DNA of 64,000 nucleotides, from positions 8,556,001-8,620,000 of the forward strand of contig OW203991.1 in NCBI GenBank assembly GCA_934047225.1. Reading direction: 5' to 3'. The translations under genes and the position numbers were made by a program. A model generated the notes under the pieces. It saw nothing but the letters and a program-made list of their open reading frames with translations, did no database searches and was not told where the DNA came from. Numbering within the stretch: the first letter of the stretch is position 1; each line of letters starts with the position of its first letter. This DNA comes from Ypsolopha sequella. Taxonomy: Eukaryota > Arthropoda > Insecta > Lepidoptera > Ypsolophidae. This document shows, one piece after another, positions 1-10,397 of this stretch.

Positions 1-857
1 ATTAAATATTCAAACAAGATGTCACAACTATTTTAACATACAAATGGCGCAACCTCCACTCCATATATTATTATATCTATCGAACTGTACAATTTACCAC
101 CATTTTCTAAGGACTGGTTAGATCGAGTTTAGAAAATGCAACCAACTTGTTAATTACATTTATTTCTGTCACACTTAATTTGTTACCTACTTTCATGTAT
201 AGTGCTTTTTGGTTCAATAAATTTTTTTTATCTTATCTTATCCTATCTGTGTTGAATGTCGCATTCGTATTCGTTGGGAATGAGTCAGTTTCCTATGTCT
301 CTGTATTTTATGAAAATAATTGCGTTTAAGCTAACAACAGTAGTAAAATAATTTTTTCGATATCTTAACAAATGTCGAAGTTATTGGCAATCAAAGTGAG
401 CTTAACGGCATGTCCCGTGACGTCATATGACACGATTTCATACTAAAAATTACAAGTATCGCTATCGCTAATTTCGGTAATAATAGGAATTTTTCAAAAA
501 TTCTAAAATTATTGTACTTTGCTATAACTAATTAAGAGTCGGTTGCGCTAAACGTGCTTCTCGCATTTGGACAATTTAGCTTATTAAATCAAAATATTTT
601 TGACAAATAAAATTTGTGTAGGTAGTTAAGAAGTTGACATACATTATCATTTTTCAGATTTGACACAAATACCACAATCATCGAAAAAAAAAAACGGAAT
701 AATCACCATAGTTACGAAAAACGTAATTTGGCTACTATAAAAAATATACTGATATTTCACTATGGAAAAACGAATAAAACTGCTTGGTTCTCATTGGGTA
801 AGTCAATTTGAATTTTTTATTTTTTAACTAATGACTAAACAATCTGAAAAGTACTGT
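1..857. other. AT-rich intergenic or intronic DNA, no gene seen
   Basis: No coding region, RNA gene or clear repeat was recognised here. A 60-codon open frame at 147-329 is low-complexity and hydrophobic, of the kind expected by chance in AT-rich DNA. Confidence 0.6.
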
Positions 858-963
858 TTTTTAGAGTTCCGTACTCAAAGGGCAAAATGGGGCCCTAATA
901 ATGAGACACTGCTGTCCGTTTGCTTGTCTGTCTGTGTATCTGTCTATCTGTCTGCCACCGTTG
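858..963 (+). repeat. Truncated copy of a lepidopteran dispersed repeat
   Basis: The segment has an 'AGAGTTCCGTACTCAAAGGG' start, then 'GGGGCCCTAATA', then a pyrimidine-rich run of TGTCTGTCTG-type repeats. This is the word order of the dispersed family seen more completely at 3581-3880. It is a partial, diverged copy with no coding content. The family assignment comes from recognising the pattern; no repeat library was searched. Confidence 0.6.
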
Positions 964-1699
964 ACCCAAAACCTAATACTGAATAAAAAATATAAATAAA
1001 CGTTATTAATTGACTAGTTTGTCTTTAAATGTAGTTTATATACACTTAATAAAATAAAATTCAAGTTAATTTGAGATATATTTCGGGCCCTATCCTGGGT
1101 CCGACATCAGTCACAAAGAAATTGACAAAAAATAAATAAAAAAATAAAAAATCAATATGATTTAATTATTTCTCATACACGAAAATGGAAACGAAAAATT
1201 TTTTTTTACGCCAGCTTGTTTTGTTTTTTAGAACTCATCGAGTAGAGTATAAACATATTTTTTATTACAGAAATGGGGAGCCATGAAAGTTGCTATTTTT
1301 AGTCGTATTTTGTTACGAGGTCTATCCCAAAATTCCAATGACCAAAGTAGTTAGGAATTTGTAATTGCCGTAGATTATGTATCATATGCTGTATTTAAAC
1401 AACAAATACTAAAAACGCCGATTTATAATTAATCATACATTTTATAGGTAATGATATGTTTGTTATTTTTGTTTAAACTATTTAAGTATGTTAACTTAAT
1501 GGTTCGGAACCCTTAACGTGTGAGTACTACTCGTACTTGACAGTGTTTTTTTCTAAAATGTAGACCCTGCTTCAAGGACCACCAGCACACTTACAATTTC
1601 TTTCTATACAAAGTCATCCAAGTATTGCTTGGTTGACGGTCTCTGCACTTCTTGCTTCTCTAATCCAATACCCTGTCCACTCCTATAATCCAGACATCA
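964..1699. other. AT-rich DNA, nothing recognised
   Basis: No gene, RNA or clear repeat is visible. There are several A/T homopolymer runs (for example 1197-1207) and no long open frame. Confidence 0.5.
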
Positions 1700-2151
1700 G
1701 GGGATCTAAAAAGGCCGACTTGGGTGAATCATAAAATGATTTGAAAGTAGGATCAAATAAAAATAAAAAACAAAAGTTTATTCAATTTTAACAGTAATTT
1801 TAAACTTAGAACTAGTGCTTGGAGTCACCTTTTAAGCAAAATATTGCCTGTGCCAGGTGACCCCACTCCTTCATAGCATCACTTCAGACACTGTTAAATT
1901 TTCTTAACTTAGTAGTTAGAAACAAAAATATTTATTTTAACATTAGTAAGTTTACATTTAGTTACTATTTTGAATTAGCATTAACCAATTAGGATGATGA
2001 CAATATCAGGTCCTCTAAAAAGGCCGTCTTGCATGAATCACATTATGATTCTGTTCTAATGCCGTCTTTTTTGCACGCATGAAAAAACTTTGACTCTATC
2101 CTACTTTCAAATCATTTTATGATTCACCCAAGTCGGGCTTTTTAGATCCCC
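1700..2151. mobile_element. Inverted-repeat element A (first of an interleaved pair)
   Basis: The left arm at 1700-1753 (GGGGATCTAAAAAGGCCGAC ... AAGTAGGAT) reappears as its reverse complement at 2099-2151 with only one or two differences. The interior has no open frame of note, so this looks like a non-autonomous hairpin (MITE-like) element. Its right arm lies inside the span of the related element at 2009-2394, and both share the end sequence CTAAAAAGGCCG. Confidence 0.65.
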
Positions 2152-2394
2152 AGTTGTGAATGAAATCGTCTGTTTTGAAAATCAATCATGCCTATTACTT
2201 ATTAAATTAAAAGACTAATAAAAGTAGCTATTTTAAGATATAGATTATATTTTGTTATTGTTACAATGAAATATGTTTTAACAATTTCACAATTTTTAAA
2301 GGATAGAGTCAAAGTTTTTTCACGCGTGCAAAAGAGACGGCATTAGAACAGAATCATAACATGATTCATCCAAAGCGGCCTTTTAAGAGGGACT
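2009..2394. mobile_element. Inverted-repeat element B, interleaved with element A
   Basis: The arm at 2009-2101 (GGTCCTCTAAAAAGGCCGTC ... TTTGACTCTATCC) pairs with 2301-2394 over about 93 bp with few mismatches. The terminal sequence is a variant of element A, so both belong to one family. The arms alternate as A-left, B-left/A-right, B-right, a crossing arrangement rather than simple nesting. No coding capacity is seen. Confidence 0.65.
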
Positions 2395-2654
2395 AGTCTA
2401 TTAAAAAATCAAATTCAAATTGTGTGGTTTCCTTTTGTGTTTATCTAATGATGTTATTAAAATAAAGGCCCTTAATACCGCCAAATGGGTACTTTCTAAA
2501 GCCTACTCCACTTTAATGGCCAAACCAAAAATATTGAAAAACTGTATTATGGATTATCAACTCTAGGATAACATATGCAACATTTTTCTTTTTCGTACCA
2601 CCAAAACTTCTATATGAAAAATTGTTTTAACTGAATGGTGTTTTTTGGATTGAA

Positions 2655-2944
2655 TTCCCAAAGCGGCTTAGGCGATTTAATTCAATTATGCTTTGATAAA
2701 TAGATAAACTTGATAGCTATAAATATAACATAAAATTATTCAATCGAACAATCACGTCCATGTGAAAAGTATTATTTTCTCCTATTTTGAACTATCAAGG
2801 ACGCAGCAAGCGTCGTAACAGCCACCACGCATTGTGCACTGATGTGAACCTTATTTCAATGTCATTTCCGTTGATATTCGTACAGACAAACATCGAGCTG
2901 CTAATTTGGCGACGGTAATCGCCTTAACATTGTCGCTTTGGGAA
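2655..2944. mobile_element. Candidate short inverted-repeat element
   Basis: TTCCCAAAGCGG followed by AGGCGATTTA at 2655-2680 is mirrored at 2918-2944 by ATCGCC ... CGCTTTGGGAA. The arms are short and imperfect. The interior is more CpG-rich than its surroundings and has no long open frame, fitting a non-autonomous dispersed element. The boundaries are estimates and no target-site duplication was identified. Confidence 0.4.
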
Positions 2945-3014
2945 GCAAAGGATACCAATTTAATCTGACGCCAGGCTTACTTATTTACGAATTATAGGAA
3001 CATGAGCACGTGTT

Positions 3015-3573
3015 TCTAATAAAAGCAATTTACTACCACTGCCAATTTGAGTAAAATCTTGTAAAAGCAGACTAATTCCTTTCAAGTGGGCTCAGACAAA
3101 ATTTGGTCTGAGCAAGTGGGTCGAAATTTATAATGAAAAATAATTTCATATTTTTGGAACGAAACTCGTCGCACATTGCACTCCAAACACGTGGCGAATG
3201 AGAGCTATGCACGTAAATGTACATACACTAACATGCGCACACACACAAACACACACAGTTTTCTAATACAGATTTTATTAGCTTAACAGGAGGGTCCAAA
3301 GTACATAAAATTACTTGTGTATAAATAAATATTTATTTTTATTTTGTATTCTAATAAAAGCAAAATACTACCACTGCCAATTTGAGTAAAAGATTGTAAA
3401 AGAAAATTAATTAAAACAGTTTTAGACCATTTTGTTTCAAGTGGGTTCAGACCAAATTTGGTCTAAGCAAGTGAGTCGAAATTTATAATGAAAAACTTAT
3501 TTAATTTTTTTTTGGAACGACGACGTTACTCACCGCACGTTGTACTTCAATCACTTGGCGAATGAGAGCTATG
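3015..3573 (+). repeat. Diverged tandem duplication of about 200 bp
   Basis: The block at 3015-3212 (TCTAATAAAAGCA ... GGCGAATGAGAGCTATGC) recurs at 3350-3573 with the same order of words, including ACTACCACTGCCAATTTGAG, CAAATTTGGTCT and GTCGAAATTTATAATGAAAA. The second copy carries extra A/T-rich insertions. Between them lies a short (CA)n-like tract at about 3236-3257. Each copy holds a small palindrome around AGACCAAATTTGGTCT. No gene is evident. Confidence 0.7.
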
Positions 3574-3580
3574 CCAAAAA

Positions 3581-3880
3581 AAAACTAGCCAAGTGCGAGT
3601 CGGACTCGCGCACGAAGGGTTCCGTACCATTATCTATACAAACGGCAAATAAACATGTCTGTTGTATGGGAGCTCCCTTAAATATTTATTTTATTCTGTT
3701 TTTTAGTATTTGTTGTTATAGCGGCAACAGAAATACATCATATGTGAAAATTTCAACTGTCTTACTATCACCGTTCATAGATACAGCCTGGTGACAGATG
3801 GACAGACGGACAGACAGACGGACAGCAGAGCCTTAGTAATAGGGTCCCGTTGGTTACCCTTTGGGTACGGGACCCTAAAA
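3581..3880 (+). repeat. Lepidopteran dispersed SINE-like repeat, near full length
   Basis: It starts ACTAGCCAAGTGCGAGTCGG, continues through GGGTTCCGTACC, contains a GACAGACGGACAG-type tract at 3796-3826, and ends TTTGGGTACGGGACCCTAAAA. This is the most complete copy in the window; partial copies lie at 858-963 and 9505-9562. The family is recognised by its well-known word order in moth and butterfly genomes. Open frames across it are incidental. Confidence 0.7.
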
Positions 3881-4643
3881 AGTGCAAGACTTCGACCATC
3901 ACGACACTTGCTATATAGTACGTTACAGCCATGCATGTAGACTACATGATGTAGTGCAGTGTGTTATATATTTACAATGTAAACGTTGATAATTTATTTC
4001 ATTGTGCCTCTTATTTATTACATAGCGAAAGGAAATTCGTTCTAATCTAATCTAGATTATAGAAAGTAAACAAATTCATTATAATATTTTTAGAACTTTA
4101 GAAAAAAAACATGAATAAAAACAAAACAAATTAATAAAATACTAATTATGATTAACGTTGCATTAAATTATTACGAATATCGTGGGTATTTCATCAAGTG
4201 TCAGGAATAATGAACTGGCATATTTCGAGGAGGTTGTCGCTGGAGGATCGTAATTAGTTGGACAGATGAGGTGCAGGGCATCTATCATTTATCAAAGGAG
4301 ACGTAAGACGCCTGTCCTACTGCCTACTTTTTGTACGTCTTTTCATGTTAAGGCAAGAAGTGAGTTCTTTTTACATGACCGCTATCTTAATGTCCCAGGA
4401 CTTCTTTTTGCTCAGCCCAATATTCACGTCAGACTTCTTTTGTTTTATTGAATTAGTCTGAGTTTTACTTGACAAATTGTTAGACGTGAATAGACAACAT
4501 GTAGGGCGACATTTTCTTTGTTTCGTAAATAAATTTTGCTTTTGATATTAATATTATGGATTGATGTGAAAAGCTTTTTTGTACTGTCATACACAATAAT
4601 ATATCTACTGCTATGTACTTCGAAAGAAAAGAGATGTACTTAT
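3881..4643. other. Gene-less DNA, no feature recognised
   Basis: There is no clear repeat or RNA. A 61-codon open frame at 4266-4451 gives a basic, non-descript peptide with no motif I recognise. The stretch around 4200-4450 is somewhat less AT-rich than its neighbours, but nothing else marks it as functional. Confidence 0.45.
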
Positions 4644-4866
4644 ATACAACGTGTAACAGAAAGGTGTAACCAGTTTTGAAGAGTTTATTCAGTAAATGGT
4701 ATAGAACAACTTTTACTATGGAGCCAACCCAGAAATCTCAAAAAAGAAAATCTGCCCTTCCATACATTTTCGAGATATAGGTTTTGTTCTTTAGTAAACG
4801 TTGTTCTATACCATTGACTGAATAAGCTCTTCAAATATGGTTACACCTTTCTGTTACACGTTGTAT
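4644..4866. mobile_element. Hairpin (MITE-like) element, 223 bp
   Basis: The left arm 4644-4710 (ATACAACGTGTAACAGAAAG ... ATAGAACAAC) and right arm 4800-4866 are inverted copies with about 67-bp arms and few mismatches, around a 90-bp loop. The loop and inner arm contain GAACAACTTTTACTATGGAG, and a close relative occurs in the hairpin element at 63403-63640, so the two share a core but not the outer ends. There is no coding capacity. Confidence 0.75.
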
Positions 4867-5270
4867 AAATTAACTATACATACTTTAAAATGAATACTTT
4901 GCACTATAATATTAGATGCTTACCTATGAAATATTTAGTCAATTATCAGTACAAACATTTTTTTTTTTTAGGAATGACAAATTCTATTTTTATAAGATTT
5001 TATGTGTATGAATGAGACAACATTACGCTACTAACAGGAACTACAATTTAATTTTTGAAAAGTGTCAGCCTCGAAAAGTTATTGCGAATCATTCATGGAG
5101 GATGACATTTAAGACGACCTGTTTTTGAAGATTTAATTTTGTTTATCCAACTGAAAATAAACACAAAATTTAATATGTAGGTGTAAAACCTTGAAGTCAA
5201 CTTTCAAACAAACAATGGAAGTAGCTATTGAATTACAGGAAATATGAACTCATGAATCTCAATATTAAAT
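4867..5270. other. AT-rich DNA, nothing recognised
   Basis: I see no gene, RNA or repeat here beyond short homopolymer runs. Confidence 0.5.
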
Positions 5271-5484
5271 ACTAGCTTTTGCCCGCGCCTTCGCCCGCGT
5301 TGGTTTAGTTTTTGTGAAGACAATCGAATGTGTCAATATTTTTCGGACACTGAATTTTATAGAACGTATTTATTTGGACTCTGGTTTGAACGAAACTATT
5401 TATTGTTCTCTAAATTGATCCTCTTATCAACTGTCTTTGGCGAAGCCAGAGGCCGAGCCGCGTTTTCGAACAAAATTATATTTA

Positions 5485-5832
5485 AAAACTTTTAACAAAA
5501 AAAATAGTAACCGACTTCAATAGTAACAGCAGTCATTCACTAAAAAGTTAATAATAATTCTATAAAGACCGATTGTACCGAAGCAACACTTTTGCCGACT
5601 TCTTTCTTCCTGAAACGTTATGTTATCTAGAAGTCGGCGTTCTTATATTGGTTTTTATGTTGCTATATCGTAGGAAATACGCCGACTTCTAGATAACATA
5701 ATATTTCAGGAAGAAAGAAGTCGGCAAAAGTGTTGCTTCGGTACAATCGGTCTTTATAGAATTATTATTAACTTTTTAGTGAATGACTGCTGTTACTATT
5801 GAAGTCGGTTACTATTTTTTTGTTAAAAGTTT
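5485..5832. repeat. Near-perfect long hairpin with about 156-bp arms
   Basis: The left arm 5485-5640 and right arm 5679-5832 are reverse complements with only a few small differences, separated by a 38-bp loop. Matching landmarks include ACCGACTTCAATAGTAACAG, GTACCGAAGCAACACTTTTG and CTAGAAGTCGGCG. If transcribed it would fold into a long double-stranded RNA able to feed small-interfering RNA production; that is inference. The near-identity of the arms suggests recent origin or gene conversion. Confidence 0.85.
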
Positions 5833-6340
5833 ATTTTATTTCACATTTTTTAGTGTTGCTGGGTTAAATTGTGAGGTATAGGTAGTTCTTGCAAACGTGG
5901 TGTTAATATGAAACGAAGTTCAAGTGAGTATAAGTAGCCATGTTTGAGTAGCTTCCTGCTATCAGCACCCTAACACAACATGATTACCGCAATCTCGAGT
6001 TATGTGCTCTGATCCGTTGAGAAGTTCTATGGTGAATATGGTGATGAAGCCAGGATCGAAGGTCAGGTGGAATCCTTGTTGTAATCAGCACCCAGGTACA
6101 AAGCGATTACCTCAATTTTGAGAGGTATGCTGTCATTTTCTGAGGAGTTCCACTGCCTATCTCTAAAGACCTTCATCAGATCATGACCAAACTAAAAATG
6201 GGACCTACCTGGAATTAAACTCTTCCAAACAAAAAAAGAATTATTCAAATCGGTTCAGAAATGAGGGAGTTATGGAGAAACAACGCCAAAAAAAATATAC
6301 AGTTGAATTGAGAACCGCCTCCTTTTTTGAAGTCGGTTAA
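5500..6340. mobile_element. Inserted element bounded by ACCGACTTCAA / TTGAAGTCGGT
   Basis: The inner sequence begins TAACCGACTTCAA at about 5507 and ends TTGAAGTCGGTTAA at 6327-6340, giving short inverted termini inside the older element at 5271-6652. Its left third is the long hairpin at 5485-5832; the rest (5833-6326) is unique-looking and non-coding. The boundaries rest on the shared end words only, because the hairpin repeats the same word internally. Confidence 0.45.
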
Positions 6341-6652
6341 AAAGTAGCCTACATGCTATTACAGGCCGAGAACTACACTTGTGCAAAGCTTCAGCCCAAT
6401 CGGTTCAGTAGGTACGGCGTGAAGGAGTAATATTGCATTACTTTTCTATAGGAACTTGACACCCCATTGCCACCCCACGGGAACTGATTTATGGGATAAA
6501 AAGTAGCCTATGTCTTATTCCAGATTTAGAACTACATTTTTGCAAAGTTCAAGTTCAATCGGTTCAGTAGTTATAGCGTGAAGGAGTAACAAACATACAT
6601 CCATCCATTCATCCATCCAAACTTTAGCATTTATAATATTATTATTATAGTA

Positions 6653-7925
6653 GGACTTTCAGTATAAATTAACTTTAAAAAGAATGGTGTCCACTATAAG
6701 CTTTTCATAGAAAACTAGTGCAGAAGAGGGCCGGTAAGTTAGGTTAGAATTGTTTATTATTTTTTATGACAATCCAGATTACGTTATAGTGCAAAACATA
6801 TTTTTTTTTGTGAAAAGTATTATCTTTGAAGGGCGTAATATTGATTTATACTTAGTTGTATTATTTTTTTGTAGTGCTTTACACTTTGTTCATTGTTGTT
6901 GCCATTAATTTGAAAGAAAGTTTAAATGTGTCCTATAGAAAACATTTACACGAAACACTGGCAAATGCTGAGAAAGCACCGATAAAAATATGGCGTCCTT
7001 CATGCCCGTTTTTAGGATAACAATTTAGAAGGTGGACCCACATTCGATCAACATTTGTCAAATGACGGCAAACCCCATCCATGAATTCATAAGCTTTACA
7101 CATTGGATTGGGATTTGTAGACATTTACCAAGTTTGTAAGACTGAAGGTTCATCAGCCTGCCCCAAACTCCGCAAATAAAAAAAAGACCAAGGTAGAGAA
7201 AAAGAGAACAAAAGGCCAATTTGAGATCGCTTCGTGGAACGTTGCAAAATGACACCTCATTCGTAGCTAATTACGTTGGTAGGTTGCGTTCCAAATTAAA
7301 TTAATGGTAGGGGATATGATACGACGCAGTTCAAGATATGTCTACACATTAATCACCGTGAAATGGGGACTATGGGGAGAGGCACAGGTATTATAACCCT
7401 AATAGAATAGAGGTCTGCGGGTAAGGAAAACTATCTGGGTCACAGATAAGAGTATTGTGGTTTCCTTATATATTGTTTAAGGTTCAGCTAATAAGTTAGG
7501 TACCTATCTATGTCTTGCCTATTAGTCAGTGAGTGGGGCTTATATTATGAAAATAAGCTTCATTATAGCCATACCTTTTTATTGCGTGAACTCGATAATT
7601 TTTTACTTTAGTAGGTATGAGGCTTAGTATTTAATATTCATTTCAAGTTGATACCCCCTATGGAACAACGAAACTTCAAACAAAGACTTAGTTAGGTATG
7701 TAAGTTATTTATTATTACCAAAAATTCCCTAGAGTACCGCAAGCTTCTTAAGCTAATAAAAAATTAAATTGAGTACAAAATAAATAAGATTTTGACGATC
7801 AAAATTCATCGCATAAATTACATTTGTTTACGATTATGGCTTCCAAGGGAGCGCTACATAAATTTCGGAGATAGAAAAAAAATGGCGAAGCAAAACAATA
7901 AACAAGAAGTGTTAACATAAATTTC
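6653..7925. other. Gene-less stretch with two unremarkable minus-strand open frames
   Basis: Two overlapping minus-strand frames (63 codons at 6933-7124 and 65 codons at 7058-7255) cover a locally less AT-rich patch. Their peptides show no domain, signal peptide or motif I recognise, and they lie in different frames over the same bases, so at most one could be real. The rest is ordinary AT-rich DNA. Confidence 0.45.
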
Positions 7926-8310
7926 TTGAACGGTAGCCCATCGATCAAGTTACGTATTCAGAAACGTTCGGGCGCTCGAGTCGATGCGCGCTATCGAGGA
8001 TATATCAGCGCGATTCGGAACGAGGCAGATTGTAAACAATTTCGCGAAGGGAACAAATCGGCGGAATTCGATTTCTGTAATGATATCCTTCGTGTTTGCA
8101 CAAGTGTGTCGGTGGAAACGCTGGCATATGGCGTGGATTGAATGTTCTCGCCTTTCCTCTTACACTGATTTTATATTCACCAAGTTTCTCTGAAATGGCA
8201 AATGGTGAAACTTGCCTTTTCCAGCACTGGCATTGGCTAAAATTTACGGCGTCAATGATTTCATCCAATTAGCGTTGCTCTTGCGGTTGCAGCGTGTCGA
8301 CCATTACACA
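7926..8310. promoter_or_regulatory. CpG-rich, apparently unique segment: candidate regulatory element or exon
   Basis: This stretch is noticeably richer in CG dinucleotides than the surrounding DNA (for example CGTTCGGGCGCTCGAGTCGA near 7966) and shows no inverted-repeat or dispersed-repeat structure. It contains a TGTAAACAATT word like a forkhead-factor site (about 8031) and CCAATTAGC, which resembles a homeodomain or CCAAT site (about 8264). Overlapping frames of 69-87 codons exist on both strands, which is expected in stop-poor, GC-richer DNA. It may be a conserved non-coding element, a first exon or a repeat I do not know; the sequence alone does not decide. Confidence 0.3.
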
Positions 8311-8417
8311 GATAAGTTTTAGAGTCTGGACCAAATTCAGAGCAATTCAATTACTAACGTCGTGTTATGTATGATGTAGTACAGAGCAAAACTTACAGTC
8401 TCCAAAGACTCCGTCGT

Positions 8418-8512
8418 GCGAAGAGTCCGCGCCACCATTGACGAAGTCTTTATAGATTTTGAAATATGAATCAAAATAGCACCGCCATCAGACTTCAGTG
8501 GTGGTGCGGACT
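8418..8512. repeat. Short hairpin with about 23-bp arms
   Basis: GAGTCCGCGCCACCATTGAC at 8418-8437 pairs with GTGGTGGTGCGGACTC at 8497-8512, with a few differences, around a loop of about 55-60 bases. It could be a small non-autonomous element. It does not resemble a typical microRNA precursor because the loop is long. Confidence 0.5.
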
Positions 8513-8587
8513 CTACTCATTATATGCGGGTTCTGTCAACGTAAACGTTTACATTGTACAATACATTTATGGTGACTTTGCATATAG

Positions 8588-8794
8588 TACGGCCAAATTC
8601 ATATTGGAGACTCAACCAAGATCAATGACCCTTTCTGTGAAAAACGTAAAATAAAATTTTGGCTTCCTCTTTAATTCGGGGTTGTTCTTAACTTGTCTAG
8701 GGGCTCAATTAAAATTTTGCATATTTTGCAAAAAGGGTCATTAAAACTTGGTCCTGAACACTTACGGAGTCTCCAGTATGGATTTGGCACGTAC
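8588..8794. mobile_element. Inverted-repeat element, about 207 bp
   Basis: GTACGGCCAAATTCATATTG followed by GAGACTC at 8588-8614 is mirrored by GGAGTCTCCAGTATGGATTT ... GTAC at 8766-8794. Further in, CCAAGATCAATGACCCTTT pairs with AAAGGGTCATTAAAACTTGG. The arms are imperfect but pair over most of their length. There is no coding content. Confidence 0.55.
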
Positions 8795-9504
8795 ACGGAG
8801 CAAATTTTTCTTGCATTACGAGTTGTAAAGAAAAAATAAATGTTTTGGACACAGGATTCAAAATTTATTATGAATCGGCGTTTACAGTAAGTAAGCAGTT
8901 TTATGGTACATAATGGACAAGTACCTAAATGTATCGGACCCTCCTGAAAAACTATTTAATTGGATTTCGAAGTCAATATTCGGTTTTAGGTCAACAAATA
9001 AAAGTATCCAAATTTAAGGTCTGTAACACATTCCGTCTACAAGAGACCCGTGACATATGGACATATGCTTATCCCAATTTTGTCTCTTTTCTGATTAATT
9101 TTAAACCATGAAATTGTAATATTTTATGCCTGAAAAAAATATATATCTTAGATACATCCTTTTTGCAGATTTTTTGCGGTTCAAAAGGCGATACTTTATA
9201 CTTGCCCGATCGAAAGAAAATCCGAACCTTGGTCGATATTCCATGTTTTTTTCGTTTTATATAAAATTTTCATTACCAAATCGTAGGAAAATTACAGGAA
9301 ATTAAGGATAGTGTAATTTATTAAGTACTTTTGCGGATAGTTTTCTGAAAATTTTACCGGAAAAACGTTTTTCGTGCGAAAAACATGTTTTTTAAGAGCG
9401 CGCGATGTTTCAGTTGTAACAGCCACAGCTCAGGGCACGCTATTTTAAACTACAATAAATAGAGTTCAGTTCTACTTGATGCAAAATGAGGTGCTCAATG
9501 TTAG
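8795..9504. other. AT-rich DNA, only a small palindrome noted
   Basis: A short palindrome GTTTTTCGTGCGAAAAAC lies at about 9366-9383. A 60-codon open frame at 8929-9111 has no recognisable motif. Nothing else is seen. Confidence 0.45.
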
Positions 9505-9562
9505 GGATAACGGGCCCTTAATAGGGCTCCATTTTGCCCTTTGGGTACGGAACCCTAAAAAC
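9505..9562 (+). repeat. 3' fragment of the lepidopteran dispersed repeat
   Basis: It reads CTCCATTTTGCCCTTTGGGT then ACGGAACCCTAAAAAC, matching the 3' end of the family member at 3581-3880. Only this terminal fragment is present. Confidence 0.6.
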
Positions 9563-10393
9563 GGGGATCACGTTACTAAAGCTTCGGTACCTGTCTGAAG
9601 GACATAAGATTATTAGATTCTTCCCTCCCACACTGCCATATTTTTACGAGCCAAAAATTAAAAGGTCAGAGGATCTTCGCCAGATACATCAACTCTTGGT
9701 GGCATACATTAACTTGCGTATTTATTACTTAATGTTTCAGTGAATTATAGAATCGTGTATAAGAAAACATATATTATTAAGTTTTAATTGAATTGATTGA
9801 AATAAGGGGGAAATAAACTGCCAGGAGGGGGTGCCTTTGCCCAACGGGCAAACGCCAAGAAGGCATGATTAATTGTCTGAACCGATTGATCATATTTAAT
9901 CATATAATATCATATTTAATCATAATAAGTATTAATAAATATTAATACTATGTTTAAGGTATACTAATGACGTCCTTAGAAAATTAAACCAGCTTGCTCT
10001 TCTGAACATACAGATAAATTTAGTGTTTTATGACTTTTGCAACTTAGAAAGAAAAAAAAATATTTCGAGCAAAATCAATCGAGCAATATTTACATTTCAC
10101 AATACAAGTAAATTTTTTTTTGTCACTAATATTCTGAAAACAAGTTGTGTTTAACTCTATATGCGGTTGGTAAATGCGATTTACAACCCTAGAGGGAGGT
10201 AAGTTAATTTTAATATCGAACAAGGCTTTCTTTGTTTTTTGGGACAACACCTCATATTTGAGGCGAGACACCAGCAAGACGCTTAAAAAAAAAAGAGAAT
10301 TGGCGCCACGCAAATCTTGTTGAAAACGTTGGAATAAATATTTTTAACGAAAAAATTTGGAAATCAAGTGATAATGATGATTTGAATCGATAA
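9563..10393. other. AT-rich DNA immediately left of the giant array
   Basis: A short AT-rich tandem tract (CATATTTAATCAT-type words) lies at about 9890-9925. A minus-strand frame of 89 codons at 10044-10313 has no recognisable motif and includes low-complexity stretches. No gene is called. The last bases before the array include the target-site copy at 10394-10397. Confidence 0.5.
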
Positions 10394-10397
10394 AACT
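10394..10397. repeat. Left target-site duplication of the array (AACT)
   Basis: AACT (or AAACT from 10393) directly precedes the first base of the array. The same word follows the array at 58672-58675. The match is short, but it falls exactly at the boundaries set independently by where the unit sequence begins and ends. Confidence 0.65.

Larger units (their letters stand above)
5271..6652 (+). mobile_element. Degenerate retroelement-like sequence split by a later insertion
   Basis: The segment opens with ACTAGCTTTTGCCCGCGCCT and ends with AAAAGTAGCCTA, CGGTTCAGTAG, GTGAAGGAGTAACAAACATA and a simple ATT-rich tail at 6630-6650. This start and tail combination is a familiar non-LTR or SINE-type dispersed sequence in Lepidoptera. 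The AAAAGTAGCCTA ... AATCGGTTCAGTAG block occurs twice (about 6340-6430 and 6497-6585), so the tail itself is partly duplicated. It is interrupted by the insertion bounded at about 5500 and 6340. No intact reverse transcriptase is encoded. Confidence 0.55.

Noticed and set aside
6933..7255. Overlapping minus-strand frames in a less AT-rich patch
   Set aside because: Two different frames over the same bases with no recognisable domain; treated as chance.
8418..8512. Possible microRNA precursor
   Set aside because: The stem is short relative to the long loop and no known mature microRNA word was recognised.
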